Both the position numbers and the translations under genes were made by a program. The notes beneath the pieces were generated by a model. The model saw only the letters and a program-made list of their open reading frames with translations. It had not been told where the DNA came from and did no database searches. Below, in pieces: positions 1 to 10,432 of a DNA stretch of 64,000 nt. Position 1 is the stretch's first letter. The number at the start of each line of letters is the position of its first letter. Source of the stretch: Vibrio sp. MEBiC08052 (GTDB lineage Bacteria > Pseudomonadota > Gammaproteobacteria > Enterobacterales > Vibrionaceae); assembly GCF_001506075.1 (NCBI RefSeq), contig NZ_KQ947475.1, positions 2,523,595 through 2,587,594 of the forward strand, in the 5' to 3' direction.

Positions 1-1453
1 AGCTAACGCCATCCAAATTCCAGTAAGGGTCGTTATAACTCAAAGTGACATTTTTCTGATAGTCATTAATGGTTGTCGTAATCCCGACACTGTTTCCGGT
101 GCCCAAGAAGTTTTCTTGTTGCAATCCTACCTGAAAACTCATGCCAGATTCAGTACCATAACCGATACCAAAATTGACACTGCCTGAGTTAGCTTCTTTG
201 ACGTTATAAACGAGATCGACCTGGTCATCGCTGCCGGGAACCCGAACTGTCTGTACATCAACCGTTTCGAAAAATCCCAGACGATTCAAGCGGGTTTTAC
301 CGGCATCAATTGATTTAGAATTCAGCCAGCTACCTTCCATCTGACGCATTTCACGGCGAAGGACTTCATCTTTAGTCACCGTATTGCCGACAAAACGAAT
401 ATCTCGGACGTAAATCCGCTTTCCGGGAGACACCTGAACCACAAGAGAAACTTCTTGCTTGTCATCATCAAACTCAGGGATGGTTCGAACTGTCGGATAA
501 GCATAGCCGGATTCACCAAGGATTTTCTTGATGTTGCTTTCCATTGCCGTCACAGAAGAACCTTTGTAGATATCTCCTTTTTCAAAAGGTACCAGCGTCT
601 CGAACTCTTTTTCTTTGCCGATTAAATCACCTCTGAAGGTCACTTTTTTAACCGTATAGGGCCGGCCTTCATTTAAGTTGAGGGTAATATAAACCCCCTT
701 CTTATCCGGAGAAATTGAGACTTGAGTCGAATCAACCTGAAATTTCAGATACCCGCGATCAAGATAAAATGACTTGAGTTTTTCCAAATCACCAGCAAGG
801 ATTTGCTTTTGATATTTATCTGAAGATAAGAAGTTCCACCATGAGACATCGGCATTCAGATCAAAACGTGCCAGTAATTCTTCATCACTGAACACATGAT
901 TACCAATGAAATTGATCTGCTGAATCTTGGCAGAAACGCCTTCGGTAAACACAAATTTAAGATCGGCACGATTACGTGGCAGCGGTGTGACAACCGCCTT
1001 TACTGTCGCATTGTATTTCCCGACACTGTAGTAGAAATCTTCCAGACCTTTTTCAATGTTACTCAGTGCAGTACGATCAAGCGCTTCACCTACCCGAACC
1101 CCTGAAGCTTTCAGGTTTTCGGTTAACTGCTCATCTTTAATCGCCTTGTTACCTGAAAAAGAGACACTGGAAATCGTTGGCCGTTCTTTCACTTTAACGA
1201 CCAGCGTTCCCTTATCCCGAAATACCTGAATATTCTCAAAGTTACCGGATGAATAGAGAGCCTTGATTAAATCGGCAATGTCCTGAGATCCAACCGTGTC
1301 TCCGACACGAATCGGCATTTTCAATAATGCAGCACCAAGCGTGACACGTTGCAATCCATCAACTTGAATGTCCTGAACAACAAACCGCTCGGCACCGTAA
1401 ACAGACATACTGCTGACAAGCGCTGTTGTCAGGATAAGCTTTTTTATCGCCAT
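1..1453 (-). CDS. bamA: Outer membrane protein assembly factor BamA, partial
   Basis: BamA is the Omp85 core of the BAM complex, which folds and inserts beta-barrel proteins into the outer membrane. The reverse strand reads an ATG at 1453 followed by a signal peptide ([15 protein letters not shown]...YGA) and then POTRA repeats, recognisable in stretches such as [15 protein letters not shown] and [14 protein letters not shown]. About 484 residues are in the window: all five POTRA domains and the first barrel strands ([15 protein letters not shown]). The frame is still open at position 1, so the barrel lies outside the window; full-length BamA is about 800 residues. It lies downstream of rseP in the same orientation, the usual arrangement. 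Identification is by recognition of the family. Confidence 0.95.
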   Translation of the reverse strand, partial: MAIKKLILTTALVSSMSVYGAERFVVQDIQVDGLQRVTLGAALLKMPIRVGDTVGSQDIADLIKALYSSGNFENIQVFRDKGTLVVKVKERPTISSVSFSGNKAIKDEQLTENLKASGVRVGEALDRTALSNIEKGLEDFYYSVGKYNATVKAVVTPLPRNRADLKFVFTEGVSAKIQQINFIGNHVFSDEELLARFDLNADVSWWNFLSSDKYQKQILAGDLEKLKSFYLDRGYLKFQVDSTQVSISPDKKGVYITLNLNEGRPYTVKKVTFRGDLIGKEKEFETLVPFEKGDIYKGSSVTAMESNIKKILGESGYAYPTVRTIPEFDDDKQEVSLVVQVSPGKRIYVRDIRFVGNTVTKDEVLRREMRQMEGSWLNSKSIDAGKTRLNRLGFFETVDVQTVRVPGSDDQVDLVYNVKEANSGSVNFGIGYGTESGMSFQVGLQQENFLGTGNSVGITTTINDYQKNVTLSYNDPYWNLDGVS

Positions 1454-1504
1454 CGTTATTCTAATTATTCCTTTGTACAACCATGCCTAATCAATGCAGA
1501 TTCA

Positions 1505-2863
1505 TCACAGGCGTGTAAAATCATTAAACATGGCGATTGCCATGAGTGAAAATATAATTGCACCACCGATTCGGTACCCAATCTCTTGAACCTTTTCCGG
1601 AACAGGATGTCTGGTAACCGCCTCAATTGCAAAAAACATCAGATGTCCCCCATCCAGCATCGGAAGCGGCACTAAATTGATGATTCCCAAATTAATACTA
1701 ATTAATGCCAAGAATCCTAAGAAATAAACTAATCCATATTCTGCCGTTGTTCCGGCACCTTTCGCAATTGAAATCGGCCCGCTTAAATTATTCAGTCCGA
1801 CATCACCAACCAACAGTTTTTTCAACATGCTGAGGGTCAGATGAATCACTTGCCCCGTTTTCTCAACAGACTTGGGAATGGCTTCAAAAACACCGTACTG
1901 TAAATTATAACGATAATTTATCGGCCACTCATCCACCATTGGAGAGATGCCCGCAAAACCGATGGTTCGCCCATCAGATAATATCTTAGCATTCGGAATT
2001 AGTGTGATATCAAGATGTTGTCCATCTCTTAATACAGACAGATCCAGAGCTTCATTCGGACTGTTCTGTACCGACTGAACCAACTGTTGCCACGAAGACA
2101 CCTCTTTACCATTGATAGCAACAATCTTATCATCTTTTGTTAATCCGGCGACAGCACCTGCACCTTCGTCAATCACTTGTTGCAAAACTGTTGAGACCTT
2201 CGGTGAATATGGTTTAAAACCAAGCGCCTTCATTGGAGACTCTTTTTCTGGGTCAAAGTTCCATGCTGACAGATCAAGATGCAAAATTTCCTGATGGCCA
2301 ATATCATCCGGTTCACGAACTGTGAGTGTCATTTGTGTATCGCCAATATGGGAAATAAACGCCATATTGACTGATTCCCAGTCCCCGGTTTCCACACCAG
2401 ATACCGACTGAATTTCCATGCCGGAACGTAATCCGGCATCCGCGACAATCGAAGTGGGCGCAACTTCACCAACCACCGGTTTTACTGCAGGAATGCCAAT
2501 ACAATACACAGCCCAATAGGCGAAAACTGCAAATAGAAAATTAAAGACTGGGCCAGCGGCAACAATTGCGGTCCGTCTCCATAAACTTTTCTGGTCAAAG
2601 GCCAGATGTAGCAAGTGTTCAGGGACATCAGCAACACGACTATCAAGCATCTTCACATATCCCCCCAACGGGATCACTGAGATGCTATATTCGGTTCCAT
2701 CTTTTGCGATTCGACGCCAAATAGAACGCCCGAAACCAATTGAAAATTTCTCGACCTTGACCCCGCAACGCCGTGCAACCCAAAAATGACCAAATTCATG
2801 CACGGCAACCAGTATGCCCAATGCCAGAATGAATGAAATGAAGTTCCACAGAATACTGTTCAT
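1505..2863 (-). CDS. rseP: Inner-membrane site-2 protease RseP
   Basis: RseP is the intramembrane zinc metalloprotease that cleaves anti-sigma factor RseA after DegS and so releases sigma-E. The 452-residue protein has the metal motif H22-E23-F-G-H26 in the first membrane helix and the third ligand motif LDG at D404 near the C-terminus. Two PDZ domains sit between them, at roughly 115-200 and 210-290. Length and topology fit the E. coli protein. Its start overlaps the end of dxr by four bases, so the two are translationally coupled. It is followed by bamA, a gene whose product RseP's pathway monitors. Confidence 0.96.
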   Translation of the reverse strand: MNSILWNFISFILALGILVAVHEFGHFWVARRCGVKVEKFSIGFGRSIWRRIAKDGTEYSISVIPLGGYVKMLDSRVADVPEHLLHLAFDQKSLWRRTAIVAAGPVFNFLFAVFAYWAVYCIGIPAVKPVVGEVAPTSIVADAGLRSGMEIQSVSGVETGDWESVNMAFISHIGDTQMTLTVREPDDIGHQEILHLDLSAWNFDPEKESPMKALGFKPYSPKVSTVLQQVIDEGAGAVAGLTKDDKIVAINGKEVSSWQQLVQSVQNSPNEALDLSVLRDGQHLDITLIPNAKILSDGRTIGFAGISPMVDEWPINYRYNLQYGVFEAIPKSVEKTGQVIHLTLSMLKKLLVGDVGLNNLSGPISIAKGAGTTAEYGLVYFLGFLALISINLGIINLVPLPMLDGGHLMFFAIEAVTRHPVPEKVQEIGYRIGGAIIFSLMAIAMFNDFTRL

Positions 2864-4071
2864 AACGAATACTCTTTGACTAATTGCTGTGCCGATTGTC
2901 GCGCTATCTTATCGAGCTCCAGCAGAGATTCCAAATCCATGACAGAAGAGGCGCTCGCTGTTGCACACATTTTTGACAAAACGCGCTCATTAATCACGGC
3001 TATGTCTGTAAAACAAATCCTGCGATTTAAAAATGCTGCAACAGCAATTTCATTCGCGGCATTCAGCGATGTCGTCGCGTGTTGCCCCTCGTAACAAGCA
3101 TCAATCGCCAACTGCAAACAAGGATAACGCTCCATATCAGCCTGCATGAATGTCAGCTCGCTCAACTGAGAGAAATCCAGTGGTGCAACGCCCGACGAAA
3201 GTCGCTGTTCAGGATAACCCATCACATAAGCAATTGGTGTTGCCATGTCAGGTTCTCCCATCTGAGCAATCACACTCCCATCACGATACTGAACCATGGA
3301 ATGAATCACTGACTGAGGATGAATAAGGACCTTAAGCTGATCGCGCGAAGTATTAAATAACCATTTCGCTTCAATATACTCAAGCCCTTTATTCATCATT
3401 GTGGCTGAATCAACAGAAATCTTAGGCCCCATAGACCAATTAGGATGAGCAATGGCCTGCTCCGGAGTAACATCTGAAAGAGTATTAATCGGTGTATAAC
3501 GAAATGGCCCGCCGGAGCCCGTTAACAAGAGATGAGATATACCACTTTCAGCCAGATTGCACCGTCCCAAAACTTGCTGACAGTCCGGTGGAAGTGATTG
3601 AAAAATCGCATTATGCTCACTATCAACAGGAAGTAACTGAGCACCATACTCTTCAACAGCGTTGATAAATAACTGGCCGGACATCACTAAGGCTTCTTTA
3701 TTAGCCAGTAATACCCGCTTCCCAGCTTTAATCGCAGCCATCGTCGGCAGTAATCCGGCTGCGCCTACAATCGCAGACATCACGGTATCAACATCATCAA
3801 GTGCTGCAACATCACACATGGCCTGTATGCCTGACAACACTTCAGTCTTCACTGAGTCTGACTGCAAACGCAGCTTCAGTTGCTGAGCCGCCGACTCCGA
3901 TGCCATCACCGCATATTGTGGTTGCCAACGACAACACAATTGGTACATTTTCTCAACATCACTGCCGGCAACTAAGGCAACGACAGAGAATCGTTCGGGA
4001 TTTTTTTCCATGACCCGAAGTGTACTGGCACCAATGGATCCTGTAGCTCCTAAAATGGTTAATTTACGCAT
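2860..4071 (-). CDS. dxr: 1-deoxy-D-xylulose 5-phosphate reductoisomerase
   Basis: This enzyme makes 2-C-methyl-D-erythritol 4-phosphate, the first committed step of the MEP isoprenoid pathway, using NADPH and a divalent metal. The 403-residue product starts with the Rossmann motif G8-A-T-G-S-I-G14. It carries the metal-binding stretch D150-S-E152-H and the conserved loop [17 protein letters not shown]. It lies between cdsA and rseP on the same strand and overlaps rseP by four bases. Its neighbour uppS uses the pathway's products to build undecaprenyl diphosphate. The length is normal for the family and nothing is missing. Confidence 0.96.
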   Translation of the reverse strand: MRKLTILGATGSIGASTLRVMEKNPERFSVVALVAGSDVEKMYQLCCRWQPQYAVMASESAAQQLKLRLQSDSVKTEVLSGIQAMCDVAALDDVDTVMSAIVGAAGLLPTMAAIKAGKRVLLANKEALVMSGQLFINAVEEYGAQLLPVDSEHNAIFQSLPPDCQQVLGRCNLAESGISHLLLTGSGGPFRYTPINTLSDVTPEQAIAHPNWSMGPKISVDSATMMNKGLEYIEAKWLFNTSRDQLKVLIHPQSVIHSMVQYRDGSVIAQMGEPDMATPIAYVMGYPEQRLSSGVAPLDFSQLSELTFMQADMERYPCLQLAIDACYEGQHATTSLNAANEIAVAAFLNRRICFTDIAVINERVLSKMCATASASSVMDLESLLELDKIARQSAQQLVKEYSL

Positions 4072-4134
4072 AAAAAAAATCGTATCACTCTTTTTGGGAC
4101 ATCATTGCAAAACCCGAACTGCACCAGCGATCTA

Positions 4135-4977
4135 CTACACCTGAAAGTACAGGAATGCAAATACAGGGAATGCGGCAGTCAAACTATCAATGCGATCTAA
4201 AATACCACCATGCCCGGGAATAAGATGACTACTGTCTTTGATTCCTGCGACACGCTTAAACATACTCTCGACCAAGTCACCGAGTACCGAGAAAATAACC
4301 GTCAATAAAATTGTCACTAACATCATGCTGGTACTTGAGAAATGCAATTCAAACCATTCAACCAATCCAAAAGCGACAAGACATGCAGCCACGACCCCAC
4401 CGATTAAACCTTCGATGGTTTTATTCGGACTAACTTCTGGCGCCATTTTATGCTTGCCAAAAAATCGGCCAGAAAAATAAGCAGCACTATCTGCCACCCA
4501 AACAATCATACAGACAAAGAGAACCAACTTTGCACCGTGGTACGGATCAACCGATAGTTCTTCTGTTCTTAACAGTAAAACACTCCAGAAGAATGGAATG
4601 AGTGTGAGTAACCCAAACAGATGTTTGAGTCCTTTTGAATATTCCCAGAGTGGTCGAGATTTTGGATAAGAAACAGCAAGATAGCTTGCAACAACCCACC
4701 ATAGAAAGCCACTCCACAAAAGGACTTGATACGGAAGCGGAAGAGTGTGACTCATCGAAAAATTCTCAGGCAAACACCACAGACTCAAACCGCCGATGAA
4801 GACAGCAGGCAGCAGCGAAATAAGACGGGCATCTAAACTAATAAATTGTGTCCATTCCCAAAAACCAAATAGCGCTAACAGAGCCAATACAGCGATGAAA
4901 ATACTCAACGGTAATTTAAAAATCCCTAATACGACTAGGGGAGCCAACACCAAGGCGGTAATAATTCTCAGCTTCAA
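4135..4977 (-). CDS. cdsA: Phosphatidate cytidylyltransferase
   Basis: CdsA makes CDP-diacylglycerol from phosphatidate and CTP at the inner membrane, the branch point for all bacterial phospholipids. The 280-residue protein has many hydrophobic helices and ends with the complete CdsA signature at residues 229-266 (LGDLVESMFKR, then KDSSHLIPGHGG, then LDRIDSL). The start codon is TTG at 4977, giving the expected KLRIITALVLAPLV N-terminus. An AAGG element about eight bases upstream supports that start. It sits between uppS and dxr with short gaps, so it is probably one transcription unit with them. Confidence 0.95.
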   Translation of the reverse strand: MKLRIITALVLAPLVVLGIFKLPLSIFIAVLALLALFGFWEWTQFISLDARLISLLPAVFIGGLSLWCLPENFSMSHTLPLPYQVLLWSGFLWWVVASYLAVSYPKSRPLWEYSKGLKHLFGLLTLIPFFWSVLLLRTEELSVDPYHGAKLVLFVCMIVWVADSAAYFSGRFFGKHKMAPEVSPNKTIEGLIGGVVAACLVAFGLVEWFELHFSSTSMMLVTILLTVIFSVLGDLVESMFKRVAGIKDSSHLIPGHGGILDRIDSLTAAFPVFAFLYFQV

Positions 4978-4988
4978 ATCCTGAACCT

Positions 4989-5744
4989 TTATCTCTTATC
5001 CATCATTGCTTTAATTTGTTCACCGGTACACCCGAAACGTCGTTCACGATTTACAAACCAAGTCATTGCTTCAATTAAGCTTTCTTCATTAAAATCAGGC
5101 CAGAAAGTCGGTGTGAAATATAACTCAGCGTAAGCGAGCTGCCACAACATAAAATTACTGATCCGGCACTCACCACTCGTTCTAATTAACAAATCAACAT
5201 TTGGTAAATCGGACATCGTTAGATGTTGAGCCAGTATACTTTCGGTAATATCGGCTGGTGTCAGTTCCCCTGTCGCGACTCTTTCAGCGACTTGCCTTGC
5301 GGCTTGAGTAATGTCCCATTGCCCACCATAGTTTGCTGCAATATTCACGACCATCCCGGTATTCTTAGCCGTCAACATTTCTGTCTGAGCAATTTTATCC
5401 TGTAAGCGAGAATTAAAGCGAGAGGTATCACCAATGACTCGTAATCGAAGATTATTTTTGTGAAGTTTCTTTGCTTCTGTAGACAAAGCTGTAATAAACA
5501 ACTCCATCAGTACCCCGACTTCATCTTCAGGTCGCCGCCAATTTTCGCTGCTAAAAGCAAACAAAGTCACCGCCTGAATGCCGAGTTGGGCTGCAGTCGT
5601 TATCGTTTTTCTTACCGCTTTGACACCATTTTTATGTCCAAAAACTCTCGGTTTTCCCCTAGCTTTGGCCCATCGTCCATTACCATCCATAATAATAGCA
5701 ATATGTTGGGGAAGTGCGTCAGACGAGAGTTGTGATTTTTGCAT
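4989..5744 (-). CDS. uppS: (2E,6E)-farnesyl-diphosphate-specific undecaprenyl diphosphate synthase
   Basis: UppS is the cis-prenyltransferase that extends farnesyl diphosphate to the C55 carrier lipid for peptidoglycan and O-antigen synthesis. The N-terminus holds the active-site motif MDGNGRWA, and the C-terminal half holds [23 protein letters not shown], both standard for the family. The frame can be read from a TTG at 5765, but I place the start at the ATG at 5744, giving 251 residues and the MQKS...[12 protein letters not shown]-terminus expected for vibrios. A terminator-like hairpin lies just upstream, between frr and this gene. It is followed closely by cdsA. Confidence 0.95.
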   Translation of the reverse strand: MQKSQLSSDALPQHIAIIMDGNGRWAKARGKPRVFGHKNGVKAVRKTITTAAQLGIQAVTLFAFSSENWRRPEDEVGVLMELFITALSTEAKKLHKNNLRLRVIGDTSRFNSRLQDKIAQTEMLTAKNTGMVVNIAANYGGQWDITQAARQVAERVATGELTPADITESILAQHLTMSDLPNVDLLIRTSGECRISNFMLWQLAYAELYFTPTFWPDFNEESLIEAMTWFVNRERRFGCTGEQIKAMMDKR

Positions 5745-5778
5745 AAGAAACGAATTGATTTTCAATAAAATATTTCAA

Positions 5779-5814
5779 ACAAAAAGGCGCTGTACTGGCT
5801 TCGCTCAGCGCCTC
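5779..5814 (-). terminator. Rho-independent terminator between frr and uppS
   Basis: On the minus strand an 8-bp stem (AGGCGCTG paired with CAGCGCCT) with a 13-base loop is followed by a short T run. It ends the frr transcript or attenuates readthrough into uppS, which starts about 35 bases further on. Confidence 0.7.
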
Positions 5815-5835
5815 AATTATATATGGAAAGACCAA

Positions 5836-6393
5836 TTAAACTTCCATCAACTCTTTTTCTTTTGCAGCAAGAACTTCATCGATATTCTTCACAGCAGCAT
5901 CAGTCAGTTTTTGGATGTCATCTTGGGCTTTATGCTCTTCATCTTCTGAAATTTCTTTATCTTTCAATAAATTTTTCAGCTCATTGTTTGCGTCACGACG
6001 AATGTTACGTACCGCAACTCGTCCGCCTTCTGCTTCTCCGCGAACAATTTTAACCAAATCACGACGACGTTCTTCCGTCAACGCTGGCAGTGGTACGCGG
6101 ATGACAGTACCGGCAGACATTGGATTTAATCCCAAGTCAGACATCATAATGGCTTTTTCTACCTTCGGTGCCAATTCTTTGTCAAAAACAGTAATCGCAA
6201 GTGTTCTTGAGTCTTCGGCAATGACGTTCGCAACCTGATTCAATGGTGTCGGTGCGCCATAGTATTCTACGGAAATACCAGAAAGCAAACTAGGATGGGC
6301 TCGTCCTGTACGAACTTTAGATAGGTTACTTTTGAGCGCGTCTACGCTCTTATCCATTCTCTCTTGAGCGTCTTTTTTGATTTCATTAATCAC
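5836..6393 (-). CDS. frr: Ribosome recycling factor
   Basis: RRF splits post-termination ribosomes together with EF-G. The 185-residue length is the same as in E. coli, and the [10 protein letters not shown] and [12 protein letters not shown] stretches are diagnostic. The start codon is GTG at 6393, preceded by AAGGTGATAAT, which gives a good ribosome binding site and the standard [14 protein letters not shown]-terminus. It follows pyrH on the same strand and ends just before a hairpin terminator, closing the rpsB-tsf-pyrH-frr cluster that is conserved across proteobacteria. Confidence 0.97.
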   Translation of the reverse strand: MINEIKKDAQERMDKSVDALKSNLSKVRTGRAHPSLLSGISVEYYGAPTPLNQVANVIAEDSRTLAITVFDKELAPKVEKAIMMSDLGLNPMSAGTVIRVPLPALTEERRRDLVKIVRGEAEGGRVAVRNIRRDANNELKNLLKDKEISEDEEHKAQDDIQKLTDAAVKNIDEVLAAKEKELMEV

Positions 6394-6427
6394 ATTATCA
6401 CCTTAATTCTTACTCAACCTATAAAGA

Positions 6428-7165
6428 TTACAATGAAGCCTTGTTGTTTATGAGTGTCCCTTCAGCTTCACCCATCACAATTCGACGCAGAGCTCCAGGT
6501 TTATTCATATTAAAGACTCGGATTGGCATTTGATGATCTCTGGCGAGCGTAAAAGCCGCCAAGTCCATGACCCGTAGTTCCTTTTCAAGGACATCGTTAT
6601 AAGTCAGCCTATCATACAGTTCTGCATCAGGGTTTGCTACCGGATCAGCACTATAAACACCATCAACTTTTGTCGCTTTGAGCACAACGTCAGCTTCAAT
6701 CTCAATACCACGTAAACATGCAGCAGAATCGGTTGTAAAGAAAGGATTCCCGGTTCCTGCTGAAAAGATCACCACGCGTCCCTGACGCAGCTGACTGATC
6801 GCATTGGCCCAGTTATAATCATCACACACACCATTCAATGGAATTGCAGACATGACTCGTGCATTGACATAAGCTCGATGCAGTGCATCACGCATTGCCA
6901 GTCCATTCATGACGGTTGCCAACATCCCCATATGGTCACCGACAACACGATTCATCCCTGCTTTGGCGAGTCCTTCGCCACGAAATAGATTTCCGCCACC
7001 AATCACAACACCGACCTGAACGCCTAACTCAACCAGTTCTTTCACTTCCTGAGCCATCCGATCAAGCACGGTCGGATCAATACCAAAGCCTTGCTCACCT
7101 TGCAGAGCTTCACCACTGAGTTTTAACAAAATACGTTGATATGCAGGTTTCGGATTCGTTGTCAT
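6428..7165 (-). CDS. pyrH: UMP kinase
   Basis: PyrH phosphorylates UMP to UDP. It belongs to the amino-acid-kinase fold, is hexameric, and in enterobacteria is inhibited by UTP and activated by GTP. The 245-residue sequence has the phosphate-binding KLSGEALQG near residue 14, the GGGNLFRG loop, and the [26 protein letters not shown] region typical of bacterial UMP kinases. ATG at 7165 is the natural start. It lies between tsf and frr in the usual order. A terminator follows tsf, so pyrH may also have its own promoter in the 160-base gap. Confidence 0.96.
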   Translation of the reverse strand: MTTNPKPAYQRILLKLSGEALQGEQGFGIDPTVLDRMAQEVKELVELGVQVGVVIGGGNLFRGEGLAKAGMNRVVGDHMGMLATVMNGLAMRDALHRAYVNARVMSAIPLNGVCDDYNWANAISQLRQGRVVIFSAGTGNPFFTTDSAACLRGIEIEADVVLKATKVDGVYSADPVANPDAELYDRLTYNDVLEKELRVMDLAAFTLARDHQMPIRVFNMNKPGALRRIVMGEAEGTLINNKASL

Positions 7166-7275
7166 GGTGTTTTTACCTTCTCAAGAAAGTTATTCATCGA
7201 TTAATGGTCATGAATAGATGCTTGCAGATAATTATAAACACATATTCATCACAATTAATGATGGTTTCATTCGTG

Positions 7276-7302
7276 AAAAGACCGTAGCAATAGCCACGGT
7301 CC
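7276..7302 (-). terminator. Terminator after tsf
   Basis: Minus-strand hairpin with arms GACCGTGGC and GCTACGGTC (one mismatch), a four-base loop and a TTTT tail. It lies about 25 bases after the tsf stop codon. Confidence 0.7.
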
Positions 7303-7327
7303 TTTTAATCGCTTCACGAATCAGAAA

Positions 7328-8170
7328 TTAACCTTTCTGAGCCAGTGCAACTTCTTCAGCAAAACTTAGGCTTTCTTTCTTTTCAATGCCTTCACCGACT
7401 TCAAGACGGACAAACGCAGAAACAGAAGCACCTTTTTCTTTCAGAATTTCGCCGACAGATTTCTTAGGTTCCATCACGAAAGGCTGACCAGTCAGAGAAA
7501 CTTCGCCTGTGAATTTCTTCATCCGGCCTTCAACCATTTTCTCTGCGATTTCTTTTGGCTTACCTTCATTCATCGCGATTTCAACTTGAACTTCACGCTC
7601 TTTCGCAACAACGTTAGCAGGTACATCATCAGGTGTTACATATTCAGGGCGAGATGCAGCAACATGCATTGCGATGTGCTTAAGTGTTTCAGCGTCGCCT
7701 TCACCGGCAACAACAACACCAATTTTCTCACCGTGACGATAAGACGCCATCGCTGAACCTTTAATATACTGAACACGACGGATAGTGACGTTCTCACCGA
7801 TTTTTGCAACCAGTGCAACGCGTGTGTCTTCAAATTTAGCCTGTAGTTCTTCTACAGATGCTTTAGAAGCAAGCGCTTCAGCAGCAACTTCATTAGCAAA
7901 TGCGCCAAAGTTTTCATCTTTCGCGACAAAGTCAGTTTGGCAGTTCACTTCTATAAGAGCGGCAATGCCTTCACCTTCTTTGATAATGATCGCGCCTTCA
8001 GCTGCTAGGTTACCTGCTTTTTTAGCAGCTTTAGCAGCACCACTTTTACGCATGTTTTCGATTGCAAGTTCAATATCGCCGTCTGTTTCAACAAGCGCTT
8101 TCTTACATTCCATCATACCTGCGCCAGTACGCTCGCGCAGTTCTTTTACTAGAGCAGCAGTAACAGCCAT
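7328..8170 (-). CDS. tsf: Elongation factor Ts
   Basis: EF-Ts is the guanine nucleotide exchange factor that recycles EF-Tu-GDP. The 280-residue protein opens with the UBA-like domain ([20 protein letters not shown]). The EF-Tu contact motif TDFVA is at residues 79-83. The C-terminal module is present, including a [15 protein letters not shown] stretch. It is co-oriented with and downstream of rpsB, from which it is separated by a strong hairpin likely to reduce readthrough. No irregularities are seen. Confidence 0.97.
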   Translation of the reverse strand: MAVTAALVKELRERTGAGMMECKKALVETDGDIELAIENMRKSGAAKAAKKAGNLAAEGAIIIKEGEGIAALIEVNCQTDFVAKDENFGAFANEVAAEALASKASVEELQAKFEDTRVALVAKIGENVTIRRVQYIKGSAMASYRHGEKIGVVVAGEGDAETLKHIAMHVAASRPEYVTPDDVPANVVAKEREVQVEIAMNEGKPKEIAEKMVEGRMKKFTGEVSLTGQPFVMEPKKSVGEILKEKGASVSAFVRLEVGEGIEKKESLSFAEEVALAQKG

Positions 8171-8200
8171 TCTCTATTCCTCGATTGATTCTGGATATGG

Positions 8201-8230
8201 TAAAAATTAGGGGCCAGTTTGCGGCCCCCA
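8201..8230 (-). terminator. Attenuator-type terminator between rpsB and tsf
   Basis: On the minus strand GGGGCC pairs with GGCCCC across a seven-base loop and is followed by TAATTTTTA. It sits in the 130-base rpsB-tsf gap, about 30 bases before tsf, as expected for an element that partly terminates the rpsB transcript. Confidence 0.7.
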
Positions 8231-8300
8231 ATGTTAACTATAACCTAGTCGATATGTCACAGATGTTGCACATCGGACTAAGTGTGACTCAGAGCCGCAA

Positions 8301-9032
8301 TTATTCAGCTTCTACGAAACCATCTTTTTCAGCAACAGCAACAACAACATCTTTGTTACGGCCTTCGCTGATAGATGAAGCAGCAGCATTCAGATAAAGT
8401 TGAACTGCACGGATTGCATCATCGTTACCTGGGATAATATAGTCAACACCATCTGGGTTAGAGTTCGTATCAACGACTGCGAATACAGGGATACCCAGAT
8501 TGTTCGCTTCTTTAACTGCGATGTGCTCGTGATCAGCATCGATGATGAACAGAGCGTCTGGTAAACCACCCATATCTTTGATACCACCAAGAGATTTCTC
8601 TAGCTTCTCCATTTCGCGAGTACGCATCAGAGCTTCTTTCTTGGTCAGCTTATCGAAAGTACCGTCTGTTGATTGAGCTTCAAGGTCTTTCAGACGCTTG
8701 ATTGACTGACGAACGGTTTTCCAGTTGGTTAGCATGCCGCCTAACCAGCGATTGTTAACATAGTATTGGTTGCTTGCTAATGCAGCTTCTTTGACAGATT
8801 CAGATGCAGCGCGCTTTGTTCCTACAAACAGAACTTTTCCTTTTTTCTCACCGATTTTTGCCAGCTCAGCCAGCGCTTCGTTGAACATAGGAACAGTTTT
8901 TTCTAGGTTAATGATATGAACACGGTTACGAGCACCGAAAATGAAAGGCTTCATTTTTGGATTCCAGTAACGAGTTTGGTGACCGAAGTGAACACCAGCT
9001 TTTAGCATATCGCGCATTGATACAGTTGCCAT
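8301..9032 (-). CDS. rpsB: 30S ribosomal protein S2
   Basis: S2 is a late-assembling protein of the 30S head region, needed for S1 binding. The start is the ATG at 9032, giving [20 protein letters not shown] and 243 residues. A GAGG ribosome binding site lies about eight bases upstream; a longer reading from further upstream would run through the regulatory leader. The motifs [18 protein letters not shown] and [12 protein letters not shown] are diagnostic. The leader upstream matches the t44 family, through which S2 represses its own rpsB-tsf mRNA. It is divergent from map, as in most gammaproteobacteria. Confidence 0.97.
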   Translation of the reverse strand: MATVSMRDMLKAGVHFGHQTRYWNPKMKPFIFGARNRVHIINLEKTVPMFNEALAELAKIGEKKGKVLFVGTKRAASESVKEAALASNQYYVNNRWLGGMLTNWKTVRQSIKRLKDLEAQSTDGTFDKLTKKEALMRTREMEKLEKSLGGIKDMGGLPDALFIIDADHEHIAVKEANNLGIPVFAVVDTNSNPDGVDYIIPGNDDAIRAVQLYLNAAASSISEGRNKDVVVAVAEKDGFVEAE

Positions 9033-9180
9033 ATTTTCATCCTCTATGGGGTTAGGCCTCCACATCTCCCATGCATCCGACCTTTGAGCTTTTCAGCCAA
9101 GGCACCCCGGAACACGTGTCGAAATGTGTGTGATTTAAAGAAGTAAATGGAAGAAATGCAAATAGACTCATATCTCTTGT
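9033..9180 (-). ncRNA. t44-type rpsB leader RNA (S2 autoregulatory element)
   Basis: The minus strand just before rpsB has long-range complementarity: GGGGT (complement of 9104-9108) with ACCCC (complement of 9048-9052), plus adjoining GCCT/AGGC pairs. The enclosed segment contains CTTGGCTGAAAAGCTCAAAGG. Position (between map and rpsB), size and these conserved pieces match what is known of the t44 RNA, now understood as the S2 leader. The exact 5' end is an estimate. A covariance-model search would settle the boundaries. Confidence 0.7.
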
Positions 9181-9392
9181 GTGAGATAGGAATCGAGTCT
9201 GTCATTCCGGCGCGCTTTATATCATATTTTGCTGCTTACTGGCTAGAAAAAAATATCATCCCCGTAGGCATCACCGCTTAATATTCAGGTTTATCATGTT
9301 GCATTGATGTTGCTCGCTTGCGCTCCAGCCTGCGATTGTTAAAATAAGCTATCAGCACGATACAGTGCATATCAAAAAAATAGAGATTACCG

Positions 9393-10235
9393 ATGTCTGT
9401 AAATATAAAAACCGCAGAAGAAATTGAAAAGATGCGTGTTGCCGGCCAGCTTGCGGCAGATGTACTCGAAATGATTGAACCCCACGTCAAACCCGGTGTA
9501 ACGACAGAAGAGCTGGATCAAATCTGCCATCGGTACATCACAGAAACCCAACAGGCTATTCCGGCTCCGCTCAACTATCATGGCTTCACAAAATCCATTT
9601 GTACGTCCATCAATCATGTTGTCTGTCATGGTATTCCGGCAACTGAAGATAGTACCTATGGTCAGATTCAGCGCCCCGCGGTCCTGAAAGACGGTGATAT
9701 CATCAACATTGACATCACCGTCATTAAAGATGGATATCACGGCGATACTTCCAGAATGTTTTTGGTCGGAGATGTCTCTCCGGCAGATAAGCGCTTGTGT
9801 ATGGTGGCACAAGAAAGCCTTTATTTGGCGATGAAAATCGTGAAACCCGGAATTCGGCTGGGTGAAATCGGCACCGCGATCGAAAAATACATCAAAACGA
9901 ACAATAAAAATAACCCACGGATGAAGTTTTCGATTGTGAAAGATTACTGTGGTCACGGTATCGGGGCCGGATTCCATGAGGAACCACAGGTTGTGCACTA
10001 TAAAAACAGTGACCGAACTGTACTTCAAGCGGGGATGACATTTACCATCGAGCCGATGATAAATGCGGGTAAGTTTAGCTGCCGTCTGGACGAAGAGGAC
10101 GGGTGGACGGTCTATACCGCAGATTGCAAAAACTCAGCACAGTGGGAACATACACTACTCGTCACCGATACAGGTTGTGAAGTGCTCACCTTACGCAAAG
10201 ACGAAACAATTCCCCGTTATTTAAACAATCTCTAA
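9393..10235 (+). CDS. map: Type I methionine aminopeptidase
   Basis: Map removes the initiator methionine from nascent proteins with small second residues. The 280-residue enzyme has the five metal ligands of the pita-bread fold (D107, D118, H188, E220, E252) and the substrate-contact H79 in the HVVCHG motif. The start is the ATG at 9393, followed by SVNIKTAEEIEKMR. It is slightly longer than the 264-residue E. coli protein, with extra residues before the last metal ligand (GKFSCRLDEEDGW). It is transcribed divergently from rpsB, and glnD follows about 200 bases downstream. Confidence 0.96.
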   Translation: MSVNIKTAEEIEKMRVAGQLAADVLEMIEPHVKPGVTTEELDQICHRYITETQQAIPAPLNYHGFTKSICTSINHVVCHGIPATEDSTYGQIQRPAVLKDGDIINIDITVIKDGYHGDTSRMFLVGDVSPADKRLCMVAQESLYLAMKIVKPGIRLGEIGTAIEKYIKTNNKNNPRMKFSIVKDYCGHGIGAGFHEEPQVVHYKNSDRTVLQAGMTFTIEPMINAGKFSCRLDEEDGWTVYTADCKNSAQWEHTLLVTDTGCEVLTLRKDETIPRYLNNL

Positions 10236-10432
10236 ATCAAAATCAGCCTGCATGTCGCGATGCTCTCTGGCATTGCAGGCACCTTTCACTCGCTAAGAAG
10301 CGATACGATTTACCACTCAAGACGATATAGATTCGCTTCATGGCTGTTTTTTCCTATTGGACGCACAGGGAAAAGGTAGGTTTCTGCATGTATCTTTGAT
10401 AAATTCATATTCACAATTAAGATGTATGTCGC

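Noticed and set aside
9387..10028. 213-residue minus-strand open frame across map
   Set aside because: It is antisense to the metal-binding core of Map. The plus-strand frame explains the sequence fully.
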